DNA of 64,000 nucleotides from Stenotrophomonas sp. UBA7346 (GTDB lineage: Bacteria; Pseudomonadota; Gammaproteobacteria; Xanthomonadales; Xanthomonadaceae), in NCBI GenBank assembly GCA_002471015.1, contig DKPB01000081.1, forward strand, positions 729 through 64,728. Reading direction: 5' to 3'. How positions within the stretch are numbered: the stretch's first letter is position 1; the number at the start of each line of letters is the position of its first letter. Below, in pieces: positions 54,108 to 63,103 of the stretch. The position numbers and the translations under genes were made by a program. A model generated the notes under the pieces. The model was not told where the DNA came from, did no database searches, and saw only the letters and a list, made by a program, of their open reading frames with translations.

Positions 54108-54460
54108 AGCGTGCGTAGCAGCAGCGCTGCGATTGCGGGTACCGCCTGCACGTAGAAGATGCGCGGGCTGACGCTATAGGCCCCGTAGGCGCCGGCCACC
54201 ACTACGCAGAGCAGCGAGAAGGTCACCAGCATCGGCTGTGCCAGTACCAGCCCGGCGATGATGCCGGCCGCCAGGAAGCCGTTGTACAGCCCCTGGTTGG
54301 CCGCCAGCACCCGCGTGGCCTGCGCCTTTTCCGGCGTATTGCGGAAGGTCTTCAGACCCAGCGGCCGGGTCCACAGGAACATCTCCAGCACCAGGAAATA
54401 CACATGCAGCGCCGCCACCAGCGCGGTCACCAGCACGCCGCAGAAAGCCAGTACGTTCAT
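54104..54460 (-). CDS. DUF1304 membrane protein
   Basis: A 118-aa, four-TM protein. VTALVAALHVYFLVLEMFLW, RVLAANQGLYNGFLAAGIIA and SVSPRIFYVQAVPAIAALLL match DUF1304. Function unknown. The start is ATG 54460 (MNVLAFCGVLV), with AGGA about a dozen bases upstream; an in-frame extension to 54709 would overlap the next gene. It ends LLRTL at a TAG inside a SMAG element. Confidence 0.85.
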   Translation of the reverse strand: MNVLAFCGVLVTALVAALHVYFLVLEMFLWTRPLGLKTFRNTPEKAQATRVLAANQGLYNGFLAAGIIAGLVLAQPMLVTFSLLCVVVAGAYGAYSVSPRIFYVQAVPAIAALLLRTL

Positions 54461-54510
54461 CGGAAAATGGTCCTGTAGGCAGGTAGCGGCCAGCCGCCGC
54501 CGGGAATAAC

Positions 54511-55839
54511 TCAGCGATCCTGCGGCAGCTTCTTCTCTTCGCGCAAGACGCCCAGCGCTGACAGCGTCATCAGCACCGCAACCGCTGCGCCGCCCACGAA
54601 CACCGCCTGTGACCCCAGCAGTGACAGGCCCTTGTGCACCCAGGCGAAGGTCAGGTCGCCACCGCGGTACACCACCGTGTCGATCGCCGCACCGGCCTTG
54701 TAACGCCACTGCCGGTCCACCCGCGTATAGATCGTCTCGCGCGCTGGCTTGCCCAGCGAGAACTCGCTGGCACGCGTCAGCACCTGGATCACCGCCACCA
54801 TCACCGGCAAGGGCGAGGCCGCCGCTATCGAGAAGCCGATGATGATCGCAATGCCCGGTATCAGCAGCGCCGGTGCCACGCCATAGCGCGACAGCAACCA
54901 GCGCGTCAGGCCCAGCTGGATGATCAGGGTCAGTGCGTTCACCGCCAGGTCGATGCGCGAATAGAACGCCGTGCTGGCCGCCGGGTCGGTGATCAGCCGC
55001 CGCACGATGGCCGCCTGCTCGTTGTACAGCATGGTGCCCACGCCCACGCCGAACAGCACCATCAAGGCCAGCCAGCGCAGCAAGGGCTCGCGCGCAATGA
55101 GCTTCAAACCATCGAACACGCTGCCGCCCATCGGCTGCTCGCCGTCGGCCAGTTGCTGCTCACGCTCACGCTGCACTGCCCACGGCCGCAGCCGCCAGAT
55201 GCAGAACAGACAGATCGACAGGAAACCGGCCGAAACCAGCATCAGGTTGGCGATACCCACCCGCTGCACCAGCGAACTGGTGATGATCGGCCCGAGGAAG
55301 GCACCCACCGTGCCGGCCGCGCCGATATAGCCGTAGAAGGCACGCGCCTGCACGTTGGAGAACACGTCGGCCATGAAGCTCCAGAACACCGCCACCGCAA
55401 ACAGGTTGAATACGGTCGTCCAGAAGAAGAACGCCGCACCCCGCCCCGGTACACCCGCATTGAACATCCCGTAGAACACGAACAGGGTGACGATGAAGAA
55501 ACCATAGACCAGCGGCAGGAATACCCGCCGCGGATAGCGGCTGACCAGCCAGCCGTACAGCGGCTGCAGCACCAGCATGATCACGAACACGCAGGAGAAC
55601 AGGAACTGCAGGGTGAAATCCTTCAGCGGCATGCCATGGCCAGCGAACCAGGCAATCAATGCCGGCGGGAACAGCGCCTCCATGTCCGCCGACGCCGCCA
55701 TCGCCTCGCGCACCGGGCGCAGTACGTAGTAGCCGCTGAGCAGGCAGAAGAAGTACAGGAACGACCACCACAGCGGCGGCGAGCCACGCAGGGCCTGCAG
55801 CAGCCGCGACAGCGGCCCGGAACTGTTGGCAGCAGTCAT
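54511..55839 (-). CDS. MFS-like NTP/NDP exchange transporter family protein
   Basis: A 442-aa polytopic protein with about 12 TM segments. SFLYFFCLLSGYYVLRPVRE near the N terminus and KPARETIYTRVDRQWRYKAG followed by DTVVYRGGDL near the end are the blocks of the bacterial group annotated as NTP/NDP exchangers (related to the TLC ATP/ADP carriers of obligate intracellular bacteria). In free-living bacteria the substrate is unknown. The start is ATG 55839 (MTAANSSGPLSRLLQALRG). It precedes the DUF1304 gene on the same strand with a 50-bp gap. Confidence 0.8.
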   Translation of the reverse strand: MTAANSSGPLSRLLQALRGSPPLWWSFLYFFCLLSGYYVLRPVREAMAASADMEALFPPALIAWFAGHGMPLKDFTLQFLFSCVFVIMLVLQPLYGWLVSRYPRRVFLPLVYGFFIVTLFVFYGMFNAGVPGRGAAFFFWTTVFNLFAVAVFWSFMADVFSNVQARAFYGYIGAAGTVGAFLGPIITSSLVQRVGIANLMLVSAGFLSICLFCIWRLRPWAVQREREQQLADGEQPMGGSVFDGLKLIAREPLLRWLALMVLFGVGVGTMLYNEQAAIVRRLITDPAASTAFYSRIDLAVNALTLIIQLGLTRWLLSRYGVAPALLIPGIAIIIGFSIAAASPLPVMVAVIQVLTRASEFSLGKPARETIYTRVDRQWRYKAGAAIDTVVYRGGDLTFAWVHKGLSLLGSQAVFVGGAAVAVLMTLSALGVLREEKKLPQDR

Positions 55840-56003
55840 GCGGCACCCCGGAGCAACGGGCAGCAGGAAGACGGCGGCATCTGGAACTCCGGGGGCGACA
55901 AAGCGCGTACGGTATCTAATGCACTGCAACATCGCCAGTGCGCCAAGGCTTACTCGGATACAACGTGCCGTTCTATCCTGAGTGACCTGGGAGGGGGAAC
56001 GCT

Positions 56004-57605
56004 GTGAAGGAATTCGACTACATCATTGTCGGCGCAGGTTCGGCCGGCTGCGTACTGGCCAACCGGCTCAGCGCCGACCCGCAGCGGCGGGTGCTGCTGA
56101 TCGAAGCCGGGCCGCGCGACTGGCACCCCTTCATCCACATGCCGGCCGGCATCGCCCGGCTGGTCAACAACCGCCGCCTCAACTGGAGCTACGACACCGA
56201 GCCGGAGCCGGCGCTGGGCAACCGCCGCCTGTGGTGGCCGCGCGGCAAGGTATTGGGCGGCTCCAGCTCGATCAACGCCATGTGCTACGTGCGCGGCGTA
56301 GCAGGCGACTACGACCGCTGGGCGCAGGCCGGTGCCAGCGGTTGGCACTGGGACAACGTGCTGCCCTGGTTCCGCCACAGCGAGGGCAACGCACGTGGCG
56401 CCGACGCCCTGCACGGTGCCGGCGGCCCGCTGCAGGTCGCCGACCTGCGCCACGTCAATCCGCTGAGCGAAGCCTTCATCGCCGCCGGCCAGCAAGCCGG
56501 CCATGTCCACAACACGGACTTCAACGGTCCCCGCCACGAAGGCGTCGGCCTGTACCAGGTCACCCAGAAGAACGGCGCGCGTTGCTCCTCAGCGGCCGCC
56601 TACCTGGCGCCAGTGCGCACGCGCAGCAACCTGCAGGTACTCACCGGCGCACTGGTGGAACGGCTGCAGATCGACGCAGGGCGCGTTACCGGCGTACAGC
56701 TGCGCGTGGGGGGGCAGCGCCAGCAACTGCATGCCGCCGCCGAGGTGCTGCTCAGCGCCGGTGCGATCAACTCACCGCAACTGCTGATGCTGTCCGGCAT
56801 TGGCCCGGCCGCTACGCTGCGCGCGCACGGCATCGGCGTGCAGCTGGACCAGCCCGGCGTCGGCGCCAACCTGCAGGACCACCTGGATATCTGCACCCTG
56901 TACCGCAGCGTGCCCGGCGTCAGCTACGACCGCGCCAGCGAAGTGATGATCGGCCTGAACTACTTCCTGCGCGGCCACCGCGGCGCCGGCAGCAGCAATG
57001 TCGCCGAGGCCGGCGGCTTCGTTCGCTCGCGTTTCGCACCGGACGAGCGCGCCGACATCCAGTTCCATTTCGTCCCGGCAATGCTGGACAACCACGGCCG
57101 CAACCGCCTGCCCGGCGATGGCTACACCCTGCACGCCTGCTACCTGCACCCCCGCAGCCGCGGCCACATCACCCTGCCCAGCGCCGACCCGGCCGCACCT
57201 GCGCGCATCCACGCCAATTACCTGAGCGATGCCGAAGGCTTCGATCTGAAGATGATGGTCGAGGCGGCGCGGCTGAGCCGCGACATCCTGCAGCAGCCGG
57301 CCTTCGCGCCGTGGCGGAAATCACCGCTGTTCCCTGCCGACGAGCAGCTGGACGATGCCGGGCTGGAAGCCTTCATCCGCGCCAAGGCCGAGACCATCTA
57401 CCACCCGGTCGGCACCTGCCGCATGGGCAGCGATGACGGCGCCGTGGTCGATCCGCAGCTGCGCGTGCGCGGCATCGATGGCTTGCGGGTGATCGATGCT
57501 TCGGTGATGCCGACCCTGGTCAGCGGCAACACCAATGCGCCAACCATCATGATTGCCGAGCGGGCTGCGCAACTGATCCATCCGGGCACGACGCGGCCGC
57601 ACTGA
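56004..57605 (+). CDS. GMC-family FAD alcohol/choline dehydrogenase
   Basis: A 533-aa flavoenzyme. FAD motif YIIVGAGSAGCVLANRLSAD; GMC signatures RGKVLGGSSSINAMCYVRG and LLSAGAINSPQLLMLSGIGP; the active-site region HPVGTCRMGSDD and SGNTNAPTIMIAERAA. It resembles BetA or AlkJ. No betB, betI or betT is nearby, so a general alcohol dehydrogenase is as likely as choline dehydrogenase. The start is GTG 56004 with GGGAGGGG upstream. The 245 bp that follow it hold no gene I can support. Confidence 0.88.
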   Translation: MKEFDYIIVGAGSAGCVLANRLSADPQRRVLLIEAGPRDWHPFIHMPAGIARLVNNRRLNWSYDTEPEPALGNRRLWWPRGKVLGGSSSINAMCYVRGVAGDYDRWAQAGASGWHWDNVLPWFRHSEGNARGADALHGAGGPLQVADLRHVNPLSEAFIAAGQQAGHVHNTDFNGPRHEGVGLYQVTQKNGARCSSAAAYLAPVRTRSNLQVLTGALVERLQIDAGRVTGVQLRVGGQRQQLHAAAEVLLSAGAINSPQLLMLSGIGPAATLRAHGIGVQLDQPGVGANLQDHLDICTLYRSVPGVSYDRASEVMIGLNYFLRGHRGAGSSNVAEAGGFVRSRFAPDERADIQFHFVPAMLDNHGRNRLPGDGYTLHACYLHPRSRGHITLPSADPAAPARIHANYLSDAEGFDLKMMVEAARLSRDILQQPAFAPWRKSPLFPADEQLDDAGLEAFIRAKAETIYHPVGTCRMGSDDGAVVDPQLRVRGIDGLRVIDASVMPTLVSGNTNAPTIMIAERAAQLIHPGTTRPH

Positions 57606-57850
57606 ACCCCTGGACATGCCGGATCCTGCGATGCTGGCCGACGTGTGTCAGCCCGCCAGCCACCAGCTCCACCGGCTCCAAGACGCCCTCGGCCAGAATC
57701 GCACGCCGCCCGGTCTGACCAAGCACGCCATCCATCACAGAAAAGGCCTGATATATCAAAGCGATGCCCATTCATTCTGCTGCCGTTTGTGCAATGGAGA
57801 AAAGCGGCGCTAGAATCACCGCCAGCAGTAGCAAACGGGCACCGATCACG

Positions 57851-59263
57851 ATGAAAGACAAGAGCAAGCGCCGGCACATCCGCCCGGTGGCATCGGGATT
57901 GCTGGGGGTATTGATGCCCTTCGCATTGTCGTCTACCGCGCAGACACCGACGCATGCCAGCCTGCCTACCGTGCAGGCGGCTACGGCATTGCCGGTGAAC
58001 CTGGAAAATGCCCCGCAGCAGTCACCCACCCAGCCCATGCCCTACCGCGTCGCACTGCGGCCGGACCAGGTGCAGCCTTTGCCCGCCGATTTCAATGTCG
58101 CGGCGATCGAATCGCTGGCCGAGCAGCTGACCTACGGCAACCGCGTCCCCGGCATGGCCATGGCCATCGTCCAGAACGGCCGCATTCTTTCCGCGCGCGG
58201 TTACGGCGTTACCGATATCAGCAACCCGCAGCAGGTGGACGCACATACGGTGTTCCGCCTGGCCTCGCTGTCCAAGGCCTTCGCCGGCACCATGGCCGGC
58301 CTGCTGGTCAACGATGGCACGCTGCGTTGGGACAGCAAGGTCACCGATTACGTGCCGGGCTTCCGCCTGGCTACACCGGAGGCAACCAACAAGCTGACCG
58401 TGGCCGACGTGCTCAGCCAACGCGTTGGCCTGACCAGCAATGCCTATGACCGCGATGTCGAGGCCAATGCCGACTACTACACGCTGACCCAGAAGCTGGC
58501 CACCGCACCGCTCAGGTGCGCTCCGGGCGAATGCTATTCCTACCAGAACGTCGCTTTCAGCCTGGTGGGTGACGTGGTGTTCGCAGCCTCCGGCAACTTC
58601 TACGAGCAGGCGGTGGAGAAACGCATCCTCAAGCCGCTGGGCATGAATGACGCCAGCCTGGGGCTGGCCGGCATCCAGGCCAGCTCACGCTGGGCCCGCC
58701 CGCACGTGCGTAGCCGCAATGGCTGGGTATCGCTGACGCCCAAGCCCACCTACTACCGCGTCGCACCGGCCGCTGGCGTCAACGCCAGCGCCAGCGACAT
58801 GGCGCAATGGCTGTTGGCACACACCGGGCACCGCCCGGATGTGTTGCCGGCGCCGCTGCTGGCCACCCTGCACGCGCCGCTGGTCAACACCCCTGGCGAA
58901 ATGCGTTCGGGCTGGCGCCACCAGCGACTGGATTCGGCGGGCTATGCGCTGGGCTGGCGCGTGTTTGATTATTCGGGCCATCAAGTGGTCTTCCACGCGG
59001 GTGCTGTCCAGGGCTACCGCGGCCTGGTCGCACTGCTACCCGAGCGCGACCTGGGCATCGCCATCATGTGGAACGGCGAGAGCACCCTGCCCAGTGGCAT
59101 GATGCCAACCATCCTGGATCGGGCCATCGGTCTGCCTGCACAACGTTGGTTGGATGTGGACACCGATTTCGGCAGCGACAACCTGATGGCCGAGGACGCT
59201 GCGCCTGCACGTGGCGGCAAGAAGGGCGCCTCGTCCGACCGTGCGGTGGCCTCACCACGCTGA
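57851..59263 (+). CDS. Serine beta-lactamase-like hydrolase (class C / esterase family)
   Basis: A 470-aa exported protein of the beta-lactamase/PBP4* fold. Signal-like N terminus (RPVASGLLGVLMPFALSSTA); SxxK is SLSK in FRLASLSKAFAGTMAG; the second motif is YQN in CYSYQNVAFSLVG; the third is HAGAVQGYRG (HxG). These are intact catalytic elements. The length exceeds AmpC (about 380 aa), with an N-terminal linker and a C-terminal Lys/Ala tail, so an esterase or D-amino-peptidase role is at least as likely as beta-lactam hydrolysis. No ampR-like gene is adjacent. Confidence 0.85.
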   Translation: MKDKSKRRHIRPVASGLLGVLMPFALSSTAQTPTHASLPTVQAATALPVNLENAPQQSPTQPMPYRVALRPDQVQPLPADFNVAAIESLAEQLTYGNRVPGMAMAIVQNGRILSARGYGVTDISNPQQVDAHTVFRLASLSKAFAGTMAGLLVNDGTLRWDSKVTDYVPGFRLATPEATNKLTVADVLSQRVGLTSNAYDRDVEANADYYTLTQKLATAPLRCAPGECYSYQNVAFSLVGDVVFAASGNFYEQAVEKRILKPLGMNDASLGLAGIQASSRWARPHVRSRNGWVSLTPKPTYYRVAPAAGVNASASDMAQWLLAHTGHRPDVLPAPLLATLHAPLVNTPGEMRSGWRHQRLDSAGYALGWRVFDYSGHQVVFHAGAVQGYRGLVALLPERDLGIAIMWNGESTLPSGMMPTILDRAIGLPAQRWLDVDTDFGSDNLMAEDAAPARGGKKGASSDRAVASPR

Positions 59264-59292
59264 GCTGACGGTCCCGTATCCGCACTACCCGG

Positions 59293-59319
59293 AAGGCGGC
59301 CAATGGCCGCCTTTCTTTT
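59293..59319 (+). terminator. Rho-independent terminator after the beta-lactamase-like gene
   Basis: AAGGCGGCCA and TGGCCGCCTT pair as a near-continuous palindrome followed by TCTTTT, about 30 bases after the stop. Confidence 0.88.
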
Positions 59320-59392
59320 CGACAACCTGCAACCGGCCACTACAACGGCGGAGCAGGCGCGTGCATGGGTGCGCCAAGCGCAACGTGGGCAA

Positions 59393-59892
59393 CCCCTCCC
59401 AACTATCCCCTTGTCTGCGGCAAAGGGAGGGCCAGTACGTCGGCGTCGGCCAACCCTGTAGTGCCGAGCCATGCTCGGCAGAACTGTCCGCAACATCGCA
59501 ACGACGGAAAAGCACCAATGCAGGCGTAGCACCAGCCGCGAAGCAGACGCCGCAACCGCCCCTCCCAACCTCCACGTGCCTGCGGCAAAGGGAGGGCAAG
59601 TGCGCCGGCATCAGCTAACCCTGTAGTGCCGAGCCATGCTCGGCAGAATTGTCGGCAACATCGCAACGACGGAAAGGCAACGATGCAGGCGTAGCGCCAG
59701 CCGCCAAACAGACAGCGCAACCGTACCCCTCCCAACCTCCGCGTGCCTGCGGCAAAGGGAGGGCCGGCACATCGGCGTCGGCCACCTTTGTAGTGCCGAG
59801 CCATGCTCGACAGAATTGTCCGGCAACATCGCAATGGCGGAATAGCTTCGATGCCGGCATGGCGCCAGTCGCGAAGCGGACGACGCAACCTT
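59393..59892. repeat. Three tandem 166-167-bp composite repeats, each with a SMAG element
   Basis: Units start at 59393, 59559 and 59726. Each has CCCCTCCCAAC with a downstream GGCAAAGGGAGGG arm, then a SMAG element (59458-59480, 59623-59645, 59790-59812), then a conserved GTC-GCAACATCGCAA stretch and CAGGCGTAGC-like sequence. A degenerate fourth start occurs at 59893. Unit 3 is the most diverged. The whole 59320-60039 interval has no gene I can support; long open frames here are artefacts of the repeat composition. Confidence 0.88.
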
Positions 59893-60039
59893 CCCCTCCC
59901 CGCCTGGGCCGCATGAAAGCGAGCGCAGGACGCCACCGCTACCAGCACGCGGGAAGGACAATGGACACGACGCATCCGCTCGGCGACCACCTCTCACCAA
60001 CCTCGCGGCCAACGCCGCCCCCATCCGGGTAACGCGCAT

Positions 60040-60080
60040 AAAAAAACTCCCTCCCCGCTGGGCAGTCGGGGAAGGAGTTT
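60040..60080 (-). terminator. Rho-independent terminator of the histone-like gene
   Basis: Read on the minus strand, AAACTCCTTCCCCGAC and its complement form a long stem (with CTGCCCAG loop), followed by seven T residues. It lies 22 bases after the stop codon. Confidence 0.92.
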
Positions 60081-60101
60081 CAGGTGTTACCTAGCGCTGG
60101 A

Positions 60102-60617
60102 TCAGATCAGCGGCGCCGGGGTTGCCGGCAGAGCAACCGGAGCGGCCTTCTTCTTGCGAGCGGCCGGCTTCTTCTTGGCAGCAACCTTCTTGGCTGCCGG
60201 CTTCTTGGCAGCAACCTTCTTGGCGGCCTTCTTTACGGTCTTCTTGGCAGCTGCCTTCTTGGCAACCTTCTTCACGGCCTTCTTGGCAGTTGCCTTCTTG
60301 GCAACCTTCTTGGCGGCCTTCTTTACGGTCTTCTTGGCCGCTGCCTTCTTGGCAACCTTCTTTACGGCCTTCTTCGCGGTCTTCTTGGCAGCTACCTTCT
60401 TGGCAACCTTCTTCACTGCCTTCTTCGCGGTCTTCTTCACTGCCTTCTTGGCAGCTGCCTTCTTCACGGTCTTCTTGACGGCGGCCTTCTTGGCAACCTT
60501 CTTCACTGCCTTCTTGGCGGTTGCCTTCTTGGCGACCTTCTTCACAGCAGCTTTCTTGGCAACTTTCTTGACCGCCTTCTTGGCGGCCGGCTTTTTAGCG
60601 GCTTTCTTCGTGGCCAT
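60102..60617 (-). CDS. Lysine/alanine-rich histone H1-like DNA-binding protein
   Basis: A 171-aa protein made almost wholly of AKK/VKK-type repeats (MATKKAAKKPAAKKAVKKVA at the start), ending in a short Pro/Ala tail (VALPATPAPLI). This is the composition of histone H1 C-terminal domains and of bacterial H1-like proteins such as AlgP and Hc1/BpH1, which compact DNA non-specifically. GAGGAAA before the ATG at 60617 confirms the start. Repeat number in such genes can vary between strains by slippage. Its own terminator shows it is monocistronic. Confidence 0.92.
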   Translation of the reverse strand: MATKKAAKKPAAKKAVKKVAKKAAVKKVAKKATAKKAVKKVAKKAAVKKTVKKAAAKKAVKKTAKKAVKKVAKKVAAKKTAKKAVKKVAKKAAAKKTVKKAAKKVAKKATAKKAVKKVAKKAAAKKTVKKAAKKVAAKKPAAKKVAAKKKPAARKKKAAPVALPATPAPLI

Positions 60618-61375
60618 GGGATGTTTCCTCGTCAGTGATCTATGGAATTGAAATGCCCAGTTGAAACAAATCCGCGGTGGGCTGCGGAGGACCGACGACG
60701 CGTCCTAGCGCGTCGTGACGGATACAGAAACACCCGCAACGGGTCCCGCTGCGGGTGCCGGTTTGAAGTCGGGGGGGTGTTTCGCGGAAGGAAGCGAGTC
60801 CTGCTCCACCATCAAGAAGATCCTGGCGGACGTCCAAGTTGTGCTTCGCGTCTGAATGTTGATCCGGCTCACTCGCTTCCGCAGGAAAGGTCTGCTGGGC
60901 GAAACCTAATCACGGTTTTTTTTACTGTCAACTACTCCGACGAAAAATTTTTCGTCCCTCCGGCCGGCGGACATGCCTGCCCCTGCCCGCCATGAGCAAT
61001 TGCCATGTGCATCGAACACGTCCACAACCCCAACAAAAAAAACACGAATGCAAAAAATCCCCGGTAAAAGCGCACTATTTTTTTTTTGCATGCGTGCGTC
61101 GCACGCGCATGGACATCGTTCTCCGGCAGCATCCAATGCCAACCACAGGCGCCACCGGCATCGACAACCGCCCCTGAATTTTTTTTCCTGGCGGTGAAGC
61201 TTTGACCAGCAACAGCATCGATTTGCGCAAACTTTTTAGCACCCAGGCACCGTGTACAACCGCACCGATGACACGCGCCGCGCGCGACGGGGCACATGCA
61301 TCGAGCGCGCATCGACCTGTCTGTTCCCTTCCCCGCCGGCGACCACATCATCACGCGACGCTGACAACAACGCAT
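60618..61375. other. Gene-poor, homopolymer-rich spacer
   Basis: About 760 bp between two minus-strand genes with no coding sequence I can support. The part nearest 60617 should hold the histone-like gene's promoter and leader. From about 60915 the composition changes sharply: runs of T8, A8 and T10, and an 18-bp perfect palindrome GACGAAAAATTTTTCGTC at 60939-60956. A GTGCGTCGCACGCGC stretch lies near 61094. The AT tracts stand out against ~67% GC surroundings. It could be a curved or silenced promoter region, an untranslated RNA, or a remnant of imported DNA. Confidence 0.6.
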
Positions 61376-61406
61376 AAAAAAACGGCCGCACCAGGCGGCC
61401 GTTTTT
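61376..61406 (-). terminator. Rho-independent terminator of gcvH
   Basis: On the minus strand AAACGGCCGCC and GGCGGCCGTTT-like arms enclose TGGTGC and are followed by seven T residues. Located 16 bases after the gcvH stop. Confidence 0.9.
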
Positions 61407-61421
61407 CTGCGAACGCAGGAC

Positions 61422-61817
61422 TCAGTGGTCCTCGTTCTCCAACATCTCGGCATAGTCGTCCGGGCCGAGCAGGTCATTCAACTGTTCCGGTTCGGACAGC
61501 TCCACGACAAACAACCAGCCTTCGCCGTAGGCATCCTCGTTGATGGTTTCCGGCTTGTCAGCCAGGGCTTCGTTGACTTCCAGCACGGTGCCGGACACCG
61601 GGCTGTAGACGTCCGATGCCGCCTTGACCGACTCGACCACGGCCACGCCGGTGCCGGCCTGGATGCTGTCGCCCACTGCCGGCAGCTCGACATAGACCAG
61701 GTCGCCCAGCAGGCCCTGGGCATGATCGGAAATACCAACGGTGACACGGTTGCTGCCTTCAACACGGGCCCATTCGTGGGACTTGAGGAACTTCAGGTCG
61801 CCGGGGATCTCGCTCAT
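61422..61817 (-). CDS. gcvH: Glycine cleavage system H protein
   Basis: A 131-aa lipoyl carrier. The lipoylated Lys is in GVAVVESVKAASDVYSPVSG. FLKSHEWARVEGSNRVTVGI at the start is typical. It shuttles the aminomethyl group from glycine between GcvP, GcvT and Lpd. GGAG precedes the ATG at 61817. It follows gcvT by 84 bp on the same strand; gcvP is not in this window. Confidence 0.96.
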   Translation of the reverse strand: MSEIPGDLKFLKSHEWARVEGSNRVTVGISDHAQGLLGDLVYVELPAVGDSIQAGTGVAVVESVKAASDVYSPVSGTVLEVNEALADKPETINEDAYGEGWLFVVELSEPEQLNDLLGPDDYAEMLENEDH

Positions 61818-61901
61818 GGAACTACTCCGAAAAAACGGTGGTCGGGAAGGATTGCTAGTTTAACCAACCGGGCGCGGGCTGGCGCCCGCCCCGGTCCTGC
61901 A

Positions 61902-63023
61902 TCACGGATTGATACCGGCCTGTGCCTGGCCGTCACGCACGAACGGGAACTTCACCACGCGCACCGGTACTTCCTTGCCGCGGATGTCCACGCGCACATC
62001 GCCCGGCTCGCCGCCCGGCACGCGGGCAAACGCGATCGCCTTGCCCAGGGTCGGCGAGAACGTGCCGGACAGGATCTCACCCTCGCCATTGGCGGTGAGC
62101 ACCTTCTGGCCATGGCGCAGCACGCCCTTCTCGTCCATCACCAGGCCGATCATCTGCCGCGCATTGCCTGCGGCTTTCTGCGCTTCCAGCACGCTGCGGC
62201 CAATGAAGTCGCGCGGCGTGCCATCGGCCAGATCGTCCAGCGCGACCGTCCAGGCCAACGCTGCTTCGAAAGGGCTGATGGCTTCGTCCATGTCCTGGCC
62301 ATACAGGTTCATGCCCGCTTCCAGGCGCAGCGTGTCGCGCGCGCCCAGGCCGGCCGGCTTCACGCCTGCGGCAAGCAGCGCATTCCAGAAGGCGACGATC
62401 GCATCCTGCGGCAGCAGCACTTCGTAGCCGTCCTCACCGGTGTACCCGGTGCGCGCGACAAACAGCTCCACGCCGTCGGCCGCCTTGATGTCCAATGCCG
62501 CAAAGCGGCCCAGCTTGGCCAGTGCCGCGCGGTCGCTTTCCGCCACCAGCCCGGCCACCAGCTCGCGCGCCTGCGGTCCCTGCACCGCGACAATGGCCAG
62601 GTCTTCGCGTTCGATCACGTCCACGTCAAACGCCGCGGCGTGCTGACGGATCCAGGCCAGGTCCTTTTCGCGGGTGGAGGCATTGACCACCATGCGGAAG
62701 AAATCCTCGCCCAGGAAATACACGATCAGGTCATCGATGACGCCGCCCTGCGCATTGAGCATGCACGAGTACAACGCCTTGCCGGTGACCTTGAGCTTGT
62801 CGATGGAGTTGGCCAGCAGGTGGCGCAGGAACTCGCGGGTGCGCGCGCCCTTCAGGTCGACCACGGTCATGTGGCTGACGTCGAACATGCCGGCGGCGCG
62901 GCGCACAAGGTGGTGCTCATCGATCTGCGACCCGTAATGGATCGGCATGTCCCAACCGCCGAAGTCGACCATCTTGGCGCCGAGTGAGCGGTGGGTTTCG
63001 TTGAGCTTGGTCTGCAGGGTCAT
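61902..63023 (-). CDS. gcvT: Glycine cleavage system T protein (aminomethyltransferase)
   Basis: A 373-aa enzyme that moves the methylene group from H-protein to tetrahydrofolate. DFGGWDMPIHYGSQIDEHHL, FDVSHMTVVDLKG, YTGEDGYEVLLPQD and RLEAGMNLYGQDMDE are family blocks. The start at 63021-63023 fits the conserved MTLQTKLNETHRSLGA. I see no glycine riboswitch in the ~90-bp leader. A terminator-like hairpin separates it from nfeD. Confidence 0.96.
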   Translation of the reverse strand: MTLQTKLNETHRSLGAKMVDFGGWDMPIHYGSQIDEHHLVRRAAGMFDVSHMTVVDLKGARTREFLRHLLANSIDKLKVTGKALYSCMLNAQGGVIDDLIVYFLGEDFFRMVVNASTREKDLAWIRQHAAAFDVDVIEREDLAIVAVQGPQARELVAGLVAESDRAALAKLGRFAALDIKAADGVELFVARTGYTGEDGYEVLLPQDAIVAFWNALLAAGVKPAGLGARDTLRLEAGMNLYGQDMDEAISPFEAALAWTVALDDLADGTPRDFIGRSVLEAQKAAGNARQMIGLVMDEKGVLRHGQKVLTANGEGEILSGTFSPTLGKAIAFARVPGGEPGDVRVDIRGKEVPVRVVKFPFVRDGQAQAGINP

Positions 63024-63070
63024 GGCCGTTCCACGAAAAGGGGGCTGCCATTATCCCAGATGGTTACCGT

Positions 63071-63103
63071 TAAAACCTGCGGCACTGCCACAACGGCAGT
63101 GCC
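63071..63103 (-). terminator. Terminator-like hairpin between nfeD and gcvT
   Basis: GGCACTGCC and GGCAGTGCC pair perfectly around a 5-base loop. On the minus strand the stem is followed by GCAGGTTTTA. The T run is short and offset, so termination may be partial. Confidence 0.55.

Noticed and set aside
59393..59892. CRISPR array
   Set aside because: Only three 167-bp near-identical units with no unique spacers and no cas genes nearby; the repeats are SMAG composites.
59285..60039. Several minus-strand open frames of 100-200 codons in the repeat region
   Set aside because: They arise from the repeat composition, show repeat-periodic residues and have no ribosome-binding sites or domains.
60154..60651. 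Plus-strand Phe/Leu/Ala-rich frame opposite the histone-like gene, looking like a membrane protein
   Set aside because: It is the antisense of AKK repeats; the minus strand has the ribosome-binding site, start and terminator.
60932..61477. A 181-codon minus-strand frame upstream of the H1-like gene
   Set aside because: It is Cys/Trp/Arg-rich, crosses the gcvH terminator and overlaps the gcvH 3' end; no homology pattern is visible.
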